From an uncultured Eubacteriales bacterium (GTDB lineage Bacteria > Bacillota > Clostridia > Oscillospirales > Acutalibacteraceae), in NCBI GenBank assembly GCA_934561055.1, contig CAKTFN010000004.1:164644-228643 (forward strand): a DNA stretch of 64,000 bases. The letters run 5' to 3'. Each line of letters starts with the position of its first letter. Positions within the stretch are counted from its first letter, which is position 1. A model generated the notes under the pieces. That model was not told where the DNA came from, made no database searches, and saw nothing but the letters and a program-made list of their open reading frames with translations. The position numbers were made by a program, and so were the translations under genes. This document shows positions 50,661 through 58,823 of this stretch, one piece after another.

Positions 50661-50894
50661 ATGGGCAAAAAAGAGCTTTGGAAAATTTTCATGAAAACGG
50701 GAAAGGTTTCCGATTATCTCAATTATAAAAACGCAAGGGACGAAAGCGAAGTTCCTTTTGACTCGGAGTCTTTTTCGGAGGAATTCGCTCAGGAATTCAT
50801 CAACAATTTTGACAGCGACTTTCCGGCAATGGAAAAAAGGAGCGACGCTGAATACTCGGACGATGACGAGGACTTCAACAATTATGACTATTAA
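50661..50894 (+). CDS. yqzL: YqzL-like small protein with acidic tail
   Basis: 77 residues. The first ~23 (KKELWKIFMKTGKVSDYLNYKN) match the pattern of Bacillus YqzL, a tiny protein encoded between era and recO, and this gene sits in exactly that place. The rest is a strongly acidic Ser/Asp/Tyr tail (ending SDDDEDFNNYDY) not found in the short Bacillus form. GGAGGG precedes the ATG. The 3' end overlaps the recO start by 11 bases. Function unknown. Confidence 0.82.
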   Translation: MGKKELWKIFMKTGKVSDYLNYKNARDESEVPFDSESFSEEFAQEFINNFDSDFPAMEKRSDAEYSDDDEDFNNYDY

Positions 50895-51627
50895 AACGGA
50901 CGGAATGGTAATCAAAGAAAAAACAACGGGCGAACGCGACCGGCTTGTTACCCTGCTCACACGCGAAAACGGAGTGATCAGGGCTTTTGTCAATGGCGCG
51001 CGAAGTCCGAAAAGCAAAAATTCCGCCGCAACCGGGCTTCTTTGTTATTCCGATTTTGTGATTGAAAAAAGGAAAACCGGTGTTTACATAGTTACGGAAG
51101 CGAGCGCAAAAGAGGTTTTCTTTTCTTTGAGGGAGGATATTGTTTCGCTCTCGCTCGCCCAATATTTTGCCGAACTCGCCGCGGAACTTTCCGTTCGTGA
51201 AGAAAATGCGGATGAATTTTTGCGCCTTCTTCTGAATGCGGTATATTTTGTTTCCGAAAAGAAAAAGGACAGCAATCTTATTAAAGCGGCGGCGGAGCTT
51301 AGATTTCTTTCGCTCGCCGGGTATATGCCGATGATTGTTGCCTGCTGCAACTGCGGAAAATATGAAAGCGAAAAAATGCGCTTTTCCGTTTCAAGCGGAA
51401 GACTTTACTGCGAAGAATGTTTGCCGGAAGAAAAAACGACCGAACTTCCTTTGAGCGTTGTGACCGCAATGCGCCACATTTGTCTCAGCGACGCAAACAA
51501 GGTCTTTTCTTTCAGCCTTTCAAAGCCGTCTCTTTCGCTTCTTTGCGACGTCAGCGAACGGTATCTCAAATCGGTCACCATGAGAGGATATAAAACTCTT
51601 GATTTTTACAAGGCAATGACAAGGTAG
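50884..51627 (+). CDS. recO: DNA repair protein RecO
   Basis: 247 residues. The N-terminal OB fold (TDGMVIKEKTTGERDRLVTLLT) and the zinc knuckle CCNCGKYE...GRLYCEEC (two CxxC pairs, about residues 150-180) identify RecO, which loads RecA on SSB-coated ssDNA with RecR. ATG 50884 lies within the end of yqzL; the SD-like GAGGA is 11 bases upstream. It is the last gene of the era group. Confidence 0.94.
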   Translation: MTIKTDGMVIKEKTTGERDRLVTLLTRENGVIRAFVNGARSPKSKNSAATGLLCYSDFVIEKRKTGVYIVTEASAKEVFFSLREDIVSLSLAQYFAELAAELSVREENADEFLRLLLNAVYFVSEKKKDSNLIKAAAELRFLSLAGYMPMIVACCNCGKYESEKMRFSVSSGRLYCEECLPEEKTTELPLSVVTAMRHICLSDANKVFSFSLSKPSLSLLCDVSERYLKSVTMRGYKTLDFYKAMTR

Positions 51628-51805
51628 AATCGGCTTCGGTGAATGAAGAACAGCAAGGCGATGCGAAACGCTGGTTTAAGAAAAAATTTCCCTTTATTTT
51701 ATGCTTGAACCGCACGCTTTTCCTTAAAACTTAAATTGACATACTTCTTAATCAGATAAGAGAAAACATATAACGGATAACAGATATTTCAAAGGAGGGA
51801 AAACG

Positions 51806-54190
51806 ATGAACAGAGATTACACGGCGCTCGAACTTGACAAAATTCTTGAAAGGCTTTCAAAGTTTGTTGCGAGCGAGGACGGAAAAGCGGAAATTGCGCT
51901 TCTTTCGCCGGAAAGCGATTTGAACACGGTTCAGGCTCTTCTTAATCAGACGACGGACGCTCATATGCTCATGGCAAGGTTCGGTGCTCCGTCTTTCGGC
52001 GGACTGAAAAATATCAATAACGCTCTTGCCCGTGCGAATGCGGGAAGCGTGCTTTCAATGCGAGAGCTTCTTGACGTTGCGGAAGTGCTTCGTTCAATTC
52101 GCGGAATTGTTCAGTGGAGGAGCAAGAATGAGGGCGTCCGCTGTTCGGTTGACGTCTATTTTGACGCACTCACACCGAATAAGTACCTCGAAGACAAAAT
52201 CACTTCCGCAATTGTCAGCGAGGACGAAATGAGCGACAACGCTTCACCGGCACTTTACGATATAAGAAGAAAAATTCGTGCCGCTTCATCAAAAATACGG
52301 GACAGGCTCGACAAAATGATTCGTTCTTCTCAGTATCAAAAGGCGCTTCGTGAAGCAATTGTTACAATGCGTAACGGAAGATACGTTGTTCCAGTCAAGA
52401 TTGAACACCGAAGCGAAATCAGCGGACTTGTTCACGACACATCCTCAAGCGGCGCAACGGTTTTCATTGAGCCGGCCGGAGTTGTTGAAGCGAACAACGA
52501 AATCAAGGTTCTTCAGGGAAAAGAGCAAGAGGAGATTGACCGAATTCTTTATGAACTTTCGGCCGAGGCCGGAAGCTTTTATGAGGGAATCAAGGCGAGC
52601 TATGAATGTGCCGTTGAACTCGACGTGATTTTTGCAAAGGCAAAGCTTGCCTATGATATGAAGGCGATGACGCCGGTTTTGAACGACAGCGGAAAAATCA
52701 TTCTCAACAAAGCCCGCCATCCGCTTATTGACCCGAAGAAGGTTGTTCCGACCGACATCAGGCTCGGAACGGATTTTGACACACTGATTATTACCGGTCC
52801 GAACACCGGCGGTAAAACCGTTTCAATCAAAACGCTCGGGCTTTTCTCACTCATGGCAATGTGCGGACTCATGATTCCCGCAGGGGACAGAAGCGAAATT
52901 TCCGTTTTTGACAATGTCTTTGCCGATATCGGTGACGAACAGAGCATTGAACAGTCGCTTTCAACCTTTTCGTCACATATGACGAATATCGTAAGAATCA
53001 TCGGAGCGGCTGACGAGCATTCACTTGTACTCATTGATGAACTCGGCGCGGGCACCGATCCGGTCGAAGGTGCGGCGCTTGCAACCGCAATTCTTGAACG
53101 TATCCACGAAAAGGGAGCAAAGATTGCCGCAACAACCCATTATGCGGAATTGAAAGTTTATGCGCTTGAAACGCCGGGAGTTGAAAACGGCTGTTGTGAA
53201 TTTGACGTGTCTTCGCTCAAACCTACATACCGTCTTCTCATCGGTGTTCCGGGAAGGTCAAACGCTTTTGCGATTTCTTCACGGCTCGGAATCGAAAACA
53301 GCGTCATAGAACGGGCAAAACAACTTGTTTCAAGCGAGAATGCAAGTTTTGAAGACGTTATCGAAACGCTTGAAAAAAGCCGTCAGGACTTTGAAACAAA
53401 GCGTGACGAGGCCGAAAAAATTCGTCTTGAAGCAGCAAAGGCAAAGGCGGAAGCCCAAAAATATAAAGACAGTATTGAAGACCTTCGCAAAAAAGAGATT
53501 GAAAAAGCGCAGGAGCAGGCAACAAGAATCGTTGAACAGGCAAAGCGCAGTGCATACTCTCTCGTCAATGAGCTTGAAGAGCTGAAAAAAGAGAGCGCAA
53601 AAGCGAAGGACAAGGCCGAAGCCGCAAGAAGGGCAAGGCAGCTCATGAAAAAAAGCATGGGAGAATTTGACGACATCACAAATCCGGTCACTGCTGCGCT
53701 TTCGGACGACGAAAACTATGTTGTTCCGACGAGTCTGAAAATCGGAGATGAGGTTATTCTTGCCGATATCGGAAAGACGGCGACCGTCACCGCCCTTGAA
53801 AACAAAAAAGGCGAGGTTGAGGTCCTTGCCGGAATAATCAAAATGAGGACACCGAAGGAAAATCTTCGCCTTTCAAAAAACAAACAGCACGAGAAGAAAA
53901 AGCAGATGCCGAAAAAGGCACAGCATGAATTCAAGGTTGCCGGAGCGGACAAAACCGAATGCGACCTTCGCGGAATGAACGTTGAAGAGGGAATCATGGA
54001 ACTTGAACGCCACCTTGACAGGTGTATGCGTCTCGGACTCACCGAAATCAGCGTTATCCACGGAAAGGGAACCGGAGTTCTCAGAAAGGGAATTCAGGAC
54101 TACCTGAGAAAATGCAAATTTGTCAAATCCTTCCGTCTCGGAACGTTCGGCGAAGGCGAAAGCGGCGTGACGATTGTAACACTGAAATAA
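51806..54190 (+). CDS. mutS2: Endonuclease MutS2
   Basis: 794 residues: N-terminal core/lever (residues 1-~300), ATPase with Walker A TGPNTGGKTVS and Walker B VLIDELGAGTDP, a coiled coil (about residues 510-620, Lys/Glu/Ala-rich), and a C-terminal Smr nuclease domain (CDLRGMNVEEGIMELERHLD, VIHGKGTGVLRKGI). MutS2 lacks the mismatch domain; it resolves recombination intermediates and in Bacillus splits stalled ribosomes. GGAGGG precedes the ATG. The ~178-base gap from recO holds a TTGACA but no certain -10. Confidence 0.96.
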   Translation: MNRDYTALELDKILERLSKFVASEDGKAEIALLSPESDLNTVQALLNQTTDAHMLMARFGAPSFGGLKNINNALARANAGSVLSMRELLDVAEVLRSIRGIVQWRSKNEGVRCSVDVYFDALTPNKYLEDKITSAIVSEDEMSDNASPALYDIRRKIRAASSKIRDRLDKMIRSSQYQKALREAIVTMRNGRYVVPVKIEHRSEISGLVHDTSSSGATVFIEPAGVVEANNEIKVLQGKEQEEIDRILYELSAEAGSFYEGIKASYECAVELDVIFAKAKLAYDMKAMTPVLNDSGKIILNKARHPLIDPKKVVPTDIRLGTDFDTLIITGPNTGGKTVSIKTLGLFSLMAMCGLMIPAGDRSEISVFDNVFADIGDEQSIEQSLSTFSSHMTNIVRIIGAADEHSLVLIDELGAGTDPVEGAALATAILERIHEKGAKIAATTHYAELKVYALETPGVENGCCEFDVSSLKPTYRLLIGVPGRSNAFAISSRLGIENSVIERAKQLVSSENASFEDVIETLEKSRQDFETKRDEAEKIRLEAAKAKAEAQKYKDSIEDLRKKEIEKAQEQATRIVEQAKRSAYSLVNELEELKKESAKAKDKAEAARRARQLMKKSMGEFDDITNPVTAALSDDENYVVPTSLKIGDEVILADIGKTATVTALENKKGEVEVLAGIIKMRTPKENLRLSKNKQHEKKKQMPKKAQHEFKVAGADKTECDLRGMNVEEGIMELERHLDRCMRLGLTEISVIHGKGTGVLRKGIQDYLRKCKFVKSFRLGTFGEGESGVTIVTLK

Positions 54191-54193
54191 AAT

Positions 54194-54231
54194 AAAAACG
54201 GGATTGTCCGAGAGGGGGCAATCCCGTTTTA
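54194..54231 (+). terminator. Terminator of mutS2
   Basis: AAAACGGGATTG and CAATCCCGTTTT form a 12-pair perfect stem with a purine-rich loop. Confidence 0.88.
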
Positions 54232-54354
54232 TGTTGTTATTCACCTTTTTGTAAGAGCGTTTGTCAATTCTTTTTTTGTGTCGTTTGTCCGACTTTTTTC
54301 ATATAATGTATCAGCCCGCAAACGGGCAAAACTCCGAAAAAGGAGGAACAGAAA

Positions 54355-54630
54355 ATGAAAAGGGAAATCAACTTGAAGGCTCGTTTCAAAAACCCGATTT
54401 TTTGGCTGACGGCAATTCCGGCAGTGACGGCATTTGTTTATTCGATTCTCGGCATTTTCGGCGTTGTTCCGAAATTTTCCGAAGACTCGGTTGTCAATAT
54501 CGGGACCGCAGCCGTTTCCGCTCTGACTGCGCTCGGAGTTTTCATTGATCCGACGACAAAAGGAGTTTGTGACGGGTGCGGAAAAGAAAAGGAAGAGGAA
54601 AAAAGGAAGGAAGCGGAACCCGAAGAATAA
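54355..54630 (+). CDS. Phi-LC3-family phage holin, orphan
   Basis: 91 residues. The opening INLKARFKNPIFWLTAIPA, a second hydrophobic segment, and the ALTALGVFIDPTTKGVCDG block are typical of phi-LC3-type holins, small inner-membrane proteins that open the membrane for phage lysins. The tail is Lys/Glu-rich with a CDGC pair. GGAGGAAC precedes the ATG. No lysin, tail or integrase genes are near, so it is a prophage relic or a domesticated gene. It sits between mutS2 and tRNA-Val. Confidence 0.85.
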   Translation: MKREINLKARFKNPIFWLTAIPAVTAFVYSILGIFGVVPKFSEDSVVNIGTAAVSALTALGVFIDPTTKGVCDGCGKEKEEEKRKEAEPEE

Positions 54631-54632
54631 AA

Positions 54633-54662
54633 AAACGCCCGGACGCTGTTGCATCCGGGTGT
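54633..54662 (+). terminator. Terminator of the holin gene
   Basis: ACGCCCGGA and TCCGGGTGT pair (one G-U) with a short loop. The tail is poor in T (TGTTCTGG), so efficiency is uncertain. A run of seven A precedes it. Confidence 0.6.
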
Positions 54663-54664
54663 TC

Positions 54665-54741
54665 TGGTGAGGACAAGTGGACTTGAACCACCGACCCCTT
54701 GCATGTCAAGCAAGTACTCTAACCAACTGAGCTATGCCCTC
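54665..54741 (-). tRNA. tRNA-Val (anticodon GAC)
   Basis: On the minus strand a full cloverleaf: acceptor GAGGGCA/TGTCCTC, D-arm with AGCTCAGTTGGTTAGAGT, anticodon stem CTTGC/GCAAG with loop TTGACAT (anticodon GAC, reading GUC/GUU), T-arm with GGTTCAAGT, discriminator A and encoded CCA (54667-54665). Confidence 0.95.
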
Positions 54742-54769
54742 AAAACTGCCGTTTTTTGACGACTAAAAC

Positions 54770-54798
54770 ATAATACACTATTAAAATTGATTTGTCAA
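54770..54798 (-). promoter_or_regulatory. Promoter of tRNA-Val
   Basis: On the minus strand TTGACA, a 17-bp spacer and TATTAT, with transcription expected about 25 bases before the tRNA. Confidence 0.82.
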
Positions 54799-54813
54799 TA
54801 GTTTTGAGCGAAA

Positions 54814-54850
54814 AAAACAGCCGTCTGATTTCGCACGGACGGCTGTTTGC
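54814..54850 (-). terminator. Terminator of the candidate RNA
   Basis: AAACAGCCGTC and GACGGCTGTTT form an 11-pair stem. On the minus strand the tail is TTTTTTTCG. Confidence 0.85.
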
Positions 54851-54945
54851 GCCGCTATCCATTGTTTTCCTCCTTTCCGAAAGGTGATTTATTCCTTTCA
54901 CCTATTAGTCGTATGAACAGGGCGAAAGTCTCACCTTCGGTAAAA
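54814..54945 (-). ncRNA. Candidate structured RNA ending in a terminator
   Basis: Read leftward, a ~130-base stretch contains GGTGA/TCGCC, AGGTGA/TCACCT (54904-54882), CCTTTCGGAAAGG (54884-54872) and, after GGAGGAAAACAATGGATAG, GCGGC/GCCGT; it ends in the strong terminator AAACAGCCGTC/GACGGCTGTTT at 54850-54814. No convincing promoter is visible. An ATG after GGAGG opens 40 codons but runs through the terminator and the tRNA promoter. I cannot name a family; raiA-type RNA crossed my mind but I could not verify it. Confidence 0.45.
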
Positions 54946-55004
54946 AATAAAAATCGGAAGAAGCCCGAAAAACTCAATCAACGCTTAAAAAGTGATTGCC
55001 GGGA

Positions 55005-55064
55005 AAAACAAAAAGCTGTAAACCGCTTTGTGCTTTATGCAGGAAGAGACGGTTTACAGCTTTT
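55005..55064 (-). terminator. Terminator of the 46-aa peptide gene
   Basis: AAAAGCTGTAAACCG (55011-55025) and CGGTTTACAGCTTTT (55050-55064) form a perfect 15-pair stem. On the minus strand it is followed by TGTTTTTCCC. Confidence 0.8.
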
Positions 55065-55109
55065 ATTTCGCACTTTTTAATGCACGCCGAAGGTTACGGC
55101 GCCTGACGC

Positions 55110-55250
55110 TTAAAGATACTTTACAAAATATCCGAGACCGATGATCGGAAGGATTGTTTTGAGAATGCCCTTAAGCATTGTGAGGAAAGCGTCAAAGAAG
55201 TTTTTTGCGTCGCTTTCTTCTGCGGGAACAGTTGTGAATTCTTCGTTCAT
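55110..55250 (-). CDS. 46-residue hydrophobic/amphipathic peptide, function unknown
   Basis: A very short gene with an excellent AAGGAGG placed correctly before ATG, its own promoter (55310-55339) and a strong terminator. The first ~17 residues are acidic (MNEEFTTVPAEESDAK); residues 18-46 form one long helix, NFFDAFLTMLKGILKTILPIIGLG followed by YFVKYL, hydrophobic with two lysines. There is no signal peptide, so it is probably membrane-associated or a secreted toxin/modulin-like peptide. I know no homologue. Codon usage is like the neighbouring genes. Confidence 0.72.
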   Translation of the reverse strand: MNEEFTTVPAEESDAKNFFDAFLTMLKGILKTILPIIGLGYFVKYL

Positions 55251-55309
55251 GAAAAAGACCTCCTTAAATTCAGTCTCCGGTGCTTCCCGAAAGACTTATC
55301 TTTTTCATA

Positions 55310-55339
55310 ATTTTAACATATAATTCAATATGTTGTCAA
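55310..55339 (-). promoter_or_regulatory. Promoter of the 46-aa peptide gene
   Basis: On the minus strand TTGACA, an 18-bp spacer and TAAAAT. It overlaps the stop codon of the penicillin-binding protein gene, so the peptide has separate control. Confidence 0.65.
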
Positions 55340-56919
55340 CCGAGACGGACAATATTCTCGCAGATTTCTTTGAAAACCGGGGCGCAATCGACACTTCCGC
55401 CTTTTCCGTCTTCGTTCAAAACGACAACAATATAATGCGGATTGACGGCCGGGAAAAAACCGGAAAACCATGTTCGGCAAATTTCTCTTTTTCCGTCAAA
55501 AATTCCGCTTTGCGCCGTTCCTGTTTTTCCGGCGAGGGAGACGAGTGCACTTTTCGCTTTTTCCGCGTTTCCTTTTTCAACGACCGAAGAAAGGAGTTTT
55601 CTTACCGTTTTGACTGTACTTTCCGAAAGAACCCTTTTTTTGTCTTGCGCTTTCTCTTTCTTCACAAGCTTTTCTTCGTTTGAAAAACCGAAAATTGCCG
55701 TCGGCTTGACGTAATGTCCTGTTGCAAGCGCATGGTAAACTCCGAGCATCTGAAGAGGGGAAATCAAAAGCTTCCCCTGGCCGAAAGAAAAATTTGCTCT
55801 TTCACCGGAAAATCGAAGGGAGGCTTCGCTCGGAAGGCAGCCTTTTTCGCCGGTTACACCCTCGGCAATTTTTGTTTCATGAGAAAGACCGATTGAACGG
55901 CAAAACATCAAAAGTCCGTCCGTGTCAAGCTTTTCAATGAGTTTTATGAAATAGATATTGCATGAATTTTGAAGTGCCTGTGCCATCGTTTGATTTTTGT
56001 GCGCTTTGCTGTGATAGCAGGAAAAGACCGTGTCGCCGACTGTTATGCTTCCGGGACAGTAGAACGCCGTCTCTTCGCCGATTCCGCACTCAAGCGCATA
56101 GGCGGCAACAACGCTTTTGAAAACCGAGCCGACGCTGTAAGCCGGAAGAGCCTTGTTTGAAAGGGGAGAATTCTTTTTTTCAAGTTCGTTTCCGATGTTG
56201 TTTCTGTCGTACTTCGGAACGCTCGCAAGAGCAAGAATTTCGCCGTTTTGAACGTGCATTACGATTGCACATCCGCTTTTGATTGAGCTTTTTTCAAGAG
56301 CACTTTCCGCAATTCTTTGAATTCTGCGATCAATTGTCAAAACCACACCGGCGCTTGAATTGTAATTTTCGTCATTAATCGTTTTTTGAAGACCTTGAAG
56401 AACGCTTCCGGTTGCGTCAACGGAAAAGCTGACCGAGAGAGTTCCGCTGCTTTCTTTCAAAAAATCATTATATCCGCGCTCAATTCCGGAAGCACCGTTT
56501 CCGCTTCTTTCATTAACGTATCCGACGAGATGACAGGCGACGGCTGATGAAGGGTATCTTATCGGAACGAAAAACGTTTTAATATTTTCATCGTTCACTT
56601 TCTCTTTGACTTCGGTAACATATGGGCGTTTGCTTTCGATAATTTCGTTTGCGCGTTCTTCTCCGAGAAGACGTGAAAGAATTTGCTTTGATTTCACCGA
56701 AGGTGTGAAGGCTGCAATGAGTTTTTCTTCGCAGTCAACGAGCGGTTCAAGATTTCGGTCATAGATTTTTCCGCGCGTTGAACCGATTTCAATTGTCTTT
56801 TTGCGGTTTTCACTTCCTGCTGCGGAATATTCTTCTGCTGTTATATCAATAATTCTTACGGTTAAAAGAAGAAGGCAAAGCGAAATAAGACCATAAAGCC
56901 AAACGGCGCGTTTTCTCAT
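55336..56919 (-). CDS. Class B penicillin-binding protein (transpeptidase)
   Basis: About 527 residues: an N-terminal membrane anchor (residues ~8-24), a PBP dimerisation domain with GSTRGKIYDRN, and a transpeptidase domain with active-site SVFK (in YSVGSVFKSVV, about residue 268), the SCN motif (LQNSCNIYFIK) and KTGTAQS. The SpoVD/PBP2-like group is indicated, but without the PASTA domains of SpoVD. It cross-links peptidoglycan outside the membrane; whether for division, elongation or sporulation is not evident. ATG 56919 follows GGAGGAGAG. Confidence 0.9.
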   Translation of the reverse strand: MRKRAVWLYGLISLCLLLLTVRIIDITAEEYSAAGSENRKKTIEIGSTRGKIYDRNLEPLVDCEEKLIAAFTPSVKSKQILSRLLGEERANEIIESKRPYVTEVKEKVNDENIKTFFVPIRYPSSAVACHLVGYVNERSGNGASGIERGYNDFLKESSGTLSVSFSVDATGSVLQGLQKTINDENYNSSAGVVLTIDRRIQRIAESALEKSSIKSGCAIVMHVQNGEILALASVPKYDRNNIGNELEKKNSPLSNKALPAYSVGSVFKSVVAAYALECGIGEETAFYCPGSITVGDTVFSCYHSKAHKNQTMAQALQNSCNIYFIKLIEKLDTDGLLMFCRSIGLSHETKIAEGVTGEKGCLPSEASLRFSGERANFSFGQGKLLISPLQMLGVYHALATGHYVKPTAIFGFSNEEKLVKKEKAQDKKRVLSESTVKTVRKLLSSVVEKGNAEKAKSALVSLAGKTGTAQSGIFDGKREICRTWFSGFFPAVNPHYIVVVLNEDGKGGSVDCAPVFKEICENIVRLG

Positions 56920-57112
56920 GTTCTCTCCTCCGAATAAAACCATATACTGCTTTTATTATTCAATATATTTTCTTTGTTATCCGATGAGGAAAATATTGCA
57001 TGGGGCAAGCGGCTTTACAAAAAAACCGGACGGTTTTTGATCGGTCTGCCTTTTGCGGTACGGCTTTGGGTGGGTTCTTTAACCGCACGGAGTTCTTTCA
57101 AATCCACTTTCC

Positions 57113-57159
57113 TTGGCTCCCTCCTGTGAGGGAGCTGTCGGCTCTGCCGACTGAGGGAG
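57113..57159 (+). repeat. 47-bp palindromic core, copy 1
   Basis: TTGGCTCCCTCCTGTGAGGG followed by AGCTGTCGGCTCTGCCGACT and GAGGGAG. It contains two self-pairing parts: CTCCCTC/GAGGGAG and GTCGGC/GCCGAC. The flank CCTACGCTACGGTGTATTTT follows, shared with copies 2 and 3. Confidence 0.9.
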
Positions 57160-57304
57160 AGAATTCCTACGCTACGGTGTATTTTTTTATGCTGTCGTTT
57201 TAATTTGTACCGTGTACTATATCTTTCTATCCGTCCGCTCCGCCAGGGCACTTTTGGCTGTCGGCTGGAATTTCCGAAACAGGACAAATATTGAATCACT
57301 TTCC

Positions 57305-57351
57305 TTGGCTCCCTCCTGTGAGGGAGCTGTCGGCTCTGCCGACTGAGGGAG
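57305..57351 (+). repeat. 47-bp palindromic core, copy 2
   Basis: Identical to copy 1 over the 47 bases and again followed by CCTACGCTACGGTGTATTTT. Confidence 0.9.
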
Positions 57352-58284
57352 TGATTTCCTACGCTACGGTGTATTTTTTTATGCTGTTGTTTTGATTCAC
57401 ACTAGGTACTATATCTTATTGTACTTTCTCTTTATGCTGTCGCTTTAATCGCACCGTGTCTTATACCTTTACGTCCGACCGCTCCGCTGGGGGTACTTTT
57501 GGCTGTCGTCCCAAAAGTACCCAAAAACACTCTTTTTGGTACGCCGCATTTGTGACCGAAATCGGATTTGCGGGGGGAAAATCCGATTCTCGTTCACGAT
57601 GCGGCTTTAGCCGGGTTGTTCATATTCTTTCACAATTATACAGAAAGAAAAATCCGCCTGTAGTACGAAACCGTCGGTGCCCATTGTTTTAAAGCAAGAA
57701 TTCAAGACAACAATATTCTTCTTTTCCTCGTGCGGATTTTAAGCGTGAACATTTCTACTTACACTTACTTGAATGTTGAAAGTTTTAAAAATGAAAAAAT
57801 CAAGGCAGAATATATAAATCCACCACAAGAAATCCGCGGAGAAAAGGAAAGCAGAAAACAGTCTTATCGGTTTTCTCTGACTGAAAACCATGACAGAGTG
57901 TGGTTTAACGATAATAGCGGATTGGTGTTTTTAAAAAGTGAGATTAGCAGACGAAACCGTTGTAGCCGCATCGGTGGGCGATATTTTGATTTTTCCCCGC
58001 AAATCAAAATTCGTTCACCAAGTGCGGCGTATCAAAAAGCGATTTTTTGGGTACTTTTGTATCAATCGACAAAAGTGCCCCCAGCGGAGCGGACGGATAG
58101 AAAGATATAGTACACGGTGCGAATCAAAGCGACAGCATAAAGAGAAAGATGAAAAAGAAACCCATTGCTTTGTTTTGTATCAATCGACAAAAGTACCCCC
58201 AGCGGAGCGGACGGATGAAAAGATATAAGACACGGTGCAAATCAAAGCGACAGCATAAAAAATACACCGTAGCGTAGAAATTCC

Positions 58285-58332
58285 CTCCCTCAGTCGGCAG
58301 AGCCGACGGCTTTCGTCACAGGAGGGAGCCAA
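58285..58332 (-). repeat. Palindromic core, copy 3 (inverted, diverged)
   Basis: The reverse complement of the core with a changed centre (GCCGACGGCTTTCGTCACAG instead of the GGGAGCTGTC part). The ACACCGTAGCGTAG flank is on its left, as expected for the opposite orientation. Confidence 0.85.
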
Positions 58333-58422
58333 GGAAAGTGGATTTGAAGGAACTCCGTGCGGTTAAATAAAACTCTCAAAGCGGTATCAAAAAAATTTTT
58401 TCCTATTATTTTCAAAAAACAC

Positions 58423-58455
58423 TTGATTTTTCAAAAAAAATGACTACAATATAAT
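58423..58455 (+). promoter_or_regulatory. Promoter of groES-groEL
   Basis: TTGATT (58423-58428) followed after 16 bp by TACAAT (58445-58450); an overlapping TATAAT (58450-58455) has a 21-bp spacer. The CIRCE operator starts at once after the -10. Confidence 0.65.
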
Positions 58456-58482
58456 TTAGCACTCGGAGATAAAGAGTGCTAA
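58456..58482 (+). promoter_or_regulatory. CIRCE operator (HrcA binding site)
   Basis: Perfect TTAGCACTC, nine bases, GAGTGCTAA. HrcA binds this inverted repeat and represses groESL until heat shock. No hrcA gene lies in the window. Confidence 0.97.
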
Positions 58483-58515
58483 GAATTAGCAATATACTGA
58501 ATGGAGGATAAATAT

Positions 58516-58800
58516 ATGACAATCAAACCACTTCTTGACAGAGTAGTTCTTAAACCCACGGAAATTGAAGAAACAACGAAGAGCGGCTTCATTCTTACGA
58601 GTGCGTCGCAGGAAAAGCCCCAGTTCTCCGAAGTCGTTGCAGTCGGCCCCGGCGGAATCGTTGACGGAAAAGAAACCGAAATGTATGTTAAAGTCGGCGA
58701 TAAGGTAATTGCCGGAAAATATTCGGGAACCGAAGTCAAGGTTGACGACGTTGAATATACAATCGTTCGTCAAAGCGATATCCTTGCAATTGTTGAATAA
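58516..58800 (+). CDS. groES: Co-chaperonin GroES
   Basis: 94 residues, the lid of the GroEL cage. It has the IKPLLDRVVLKP opening, a mobile loop around residues 17-34 (EIEETTKSGFIL), the GGIVDGKE roof β-hairpin and the VKVGDKVIAGKYSGTEV block. ATG 58516 follows GGAGG; an in-frame ATG at 58501 lies ahead of that SD. It is the first gene of the CIRCE-controlled pair. Confidence 0.96.
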   Translation: MTIKPLLDRVVLKPTEIEETTKSGFILTSASQEKPQFSEVVAVGPGGIVDGKETEMYVKVGDKVIAGKYSGTEVKVDDVEYTIVRQSDILAIVE

Positions 58801-58823
58801 TCGAAAATCAGGAGGAACTTATT

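Larger units (their letters stand above)
57061..58375. repeat. Composite dispersed repeat with long imperfect terminal inverted repeats
   Basis: About 1.3 kb. The left end (GGTTCTTTAACCGCACGGAG, then AATCCACTTTCCTTGGCTCC) recurs inverted at the right end near 58321-58370. Inside are three copies of a ~47-bp palindromic core and several copies of a second unit, CCGTCCGCTCCGCTGGGGG followed by TACTTTTG, in both orientations (near 57229, 57471, 58060, 58180). A third unit ending GATGCGGCTTTAGCCGGGTT (57597-57616) matches the window's right edge. The centre (57640-57950) is unique sequence. No transposase is visible. Open frames here are not convincing genes. Confidence 0.8.

Noticed and set aside
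54721..54856. 40-codon ORF after GGAGGAAAACAATG on the minus strand
   Set aside because: It reads through a strong terminator and the tRNA-Val promoter; I treat the region as a candidate RNA instead, but keep the doubt.
57730..58110. 126-codon open frame inside the repeat element
   Set aside because: No SD, no recognisable domain, and its end lies in the repeated CCGTCCGCTCCGC-type unit on the opposite strand.
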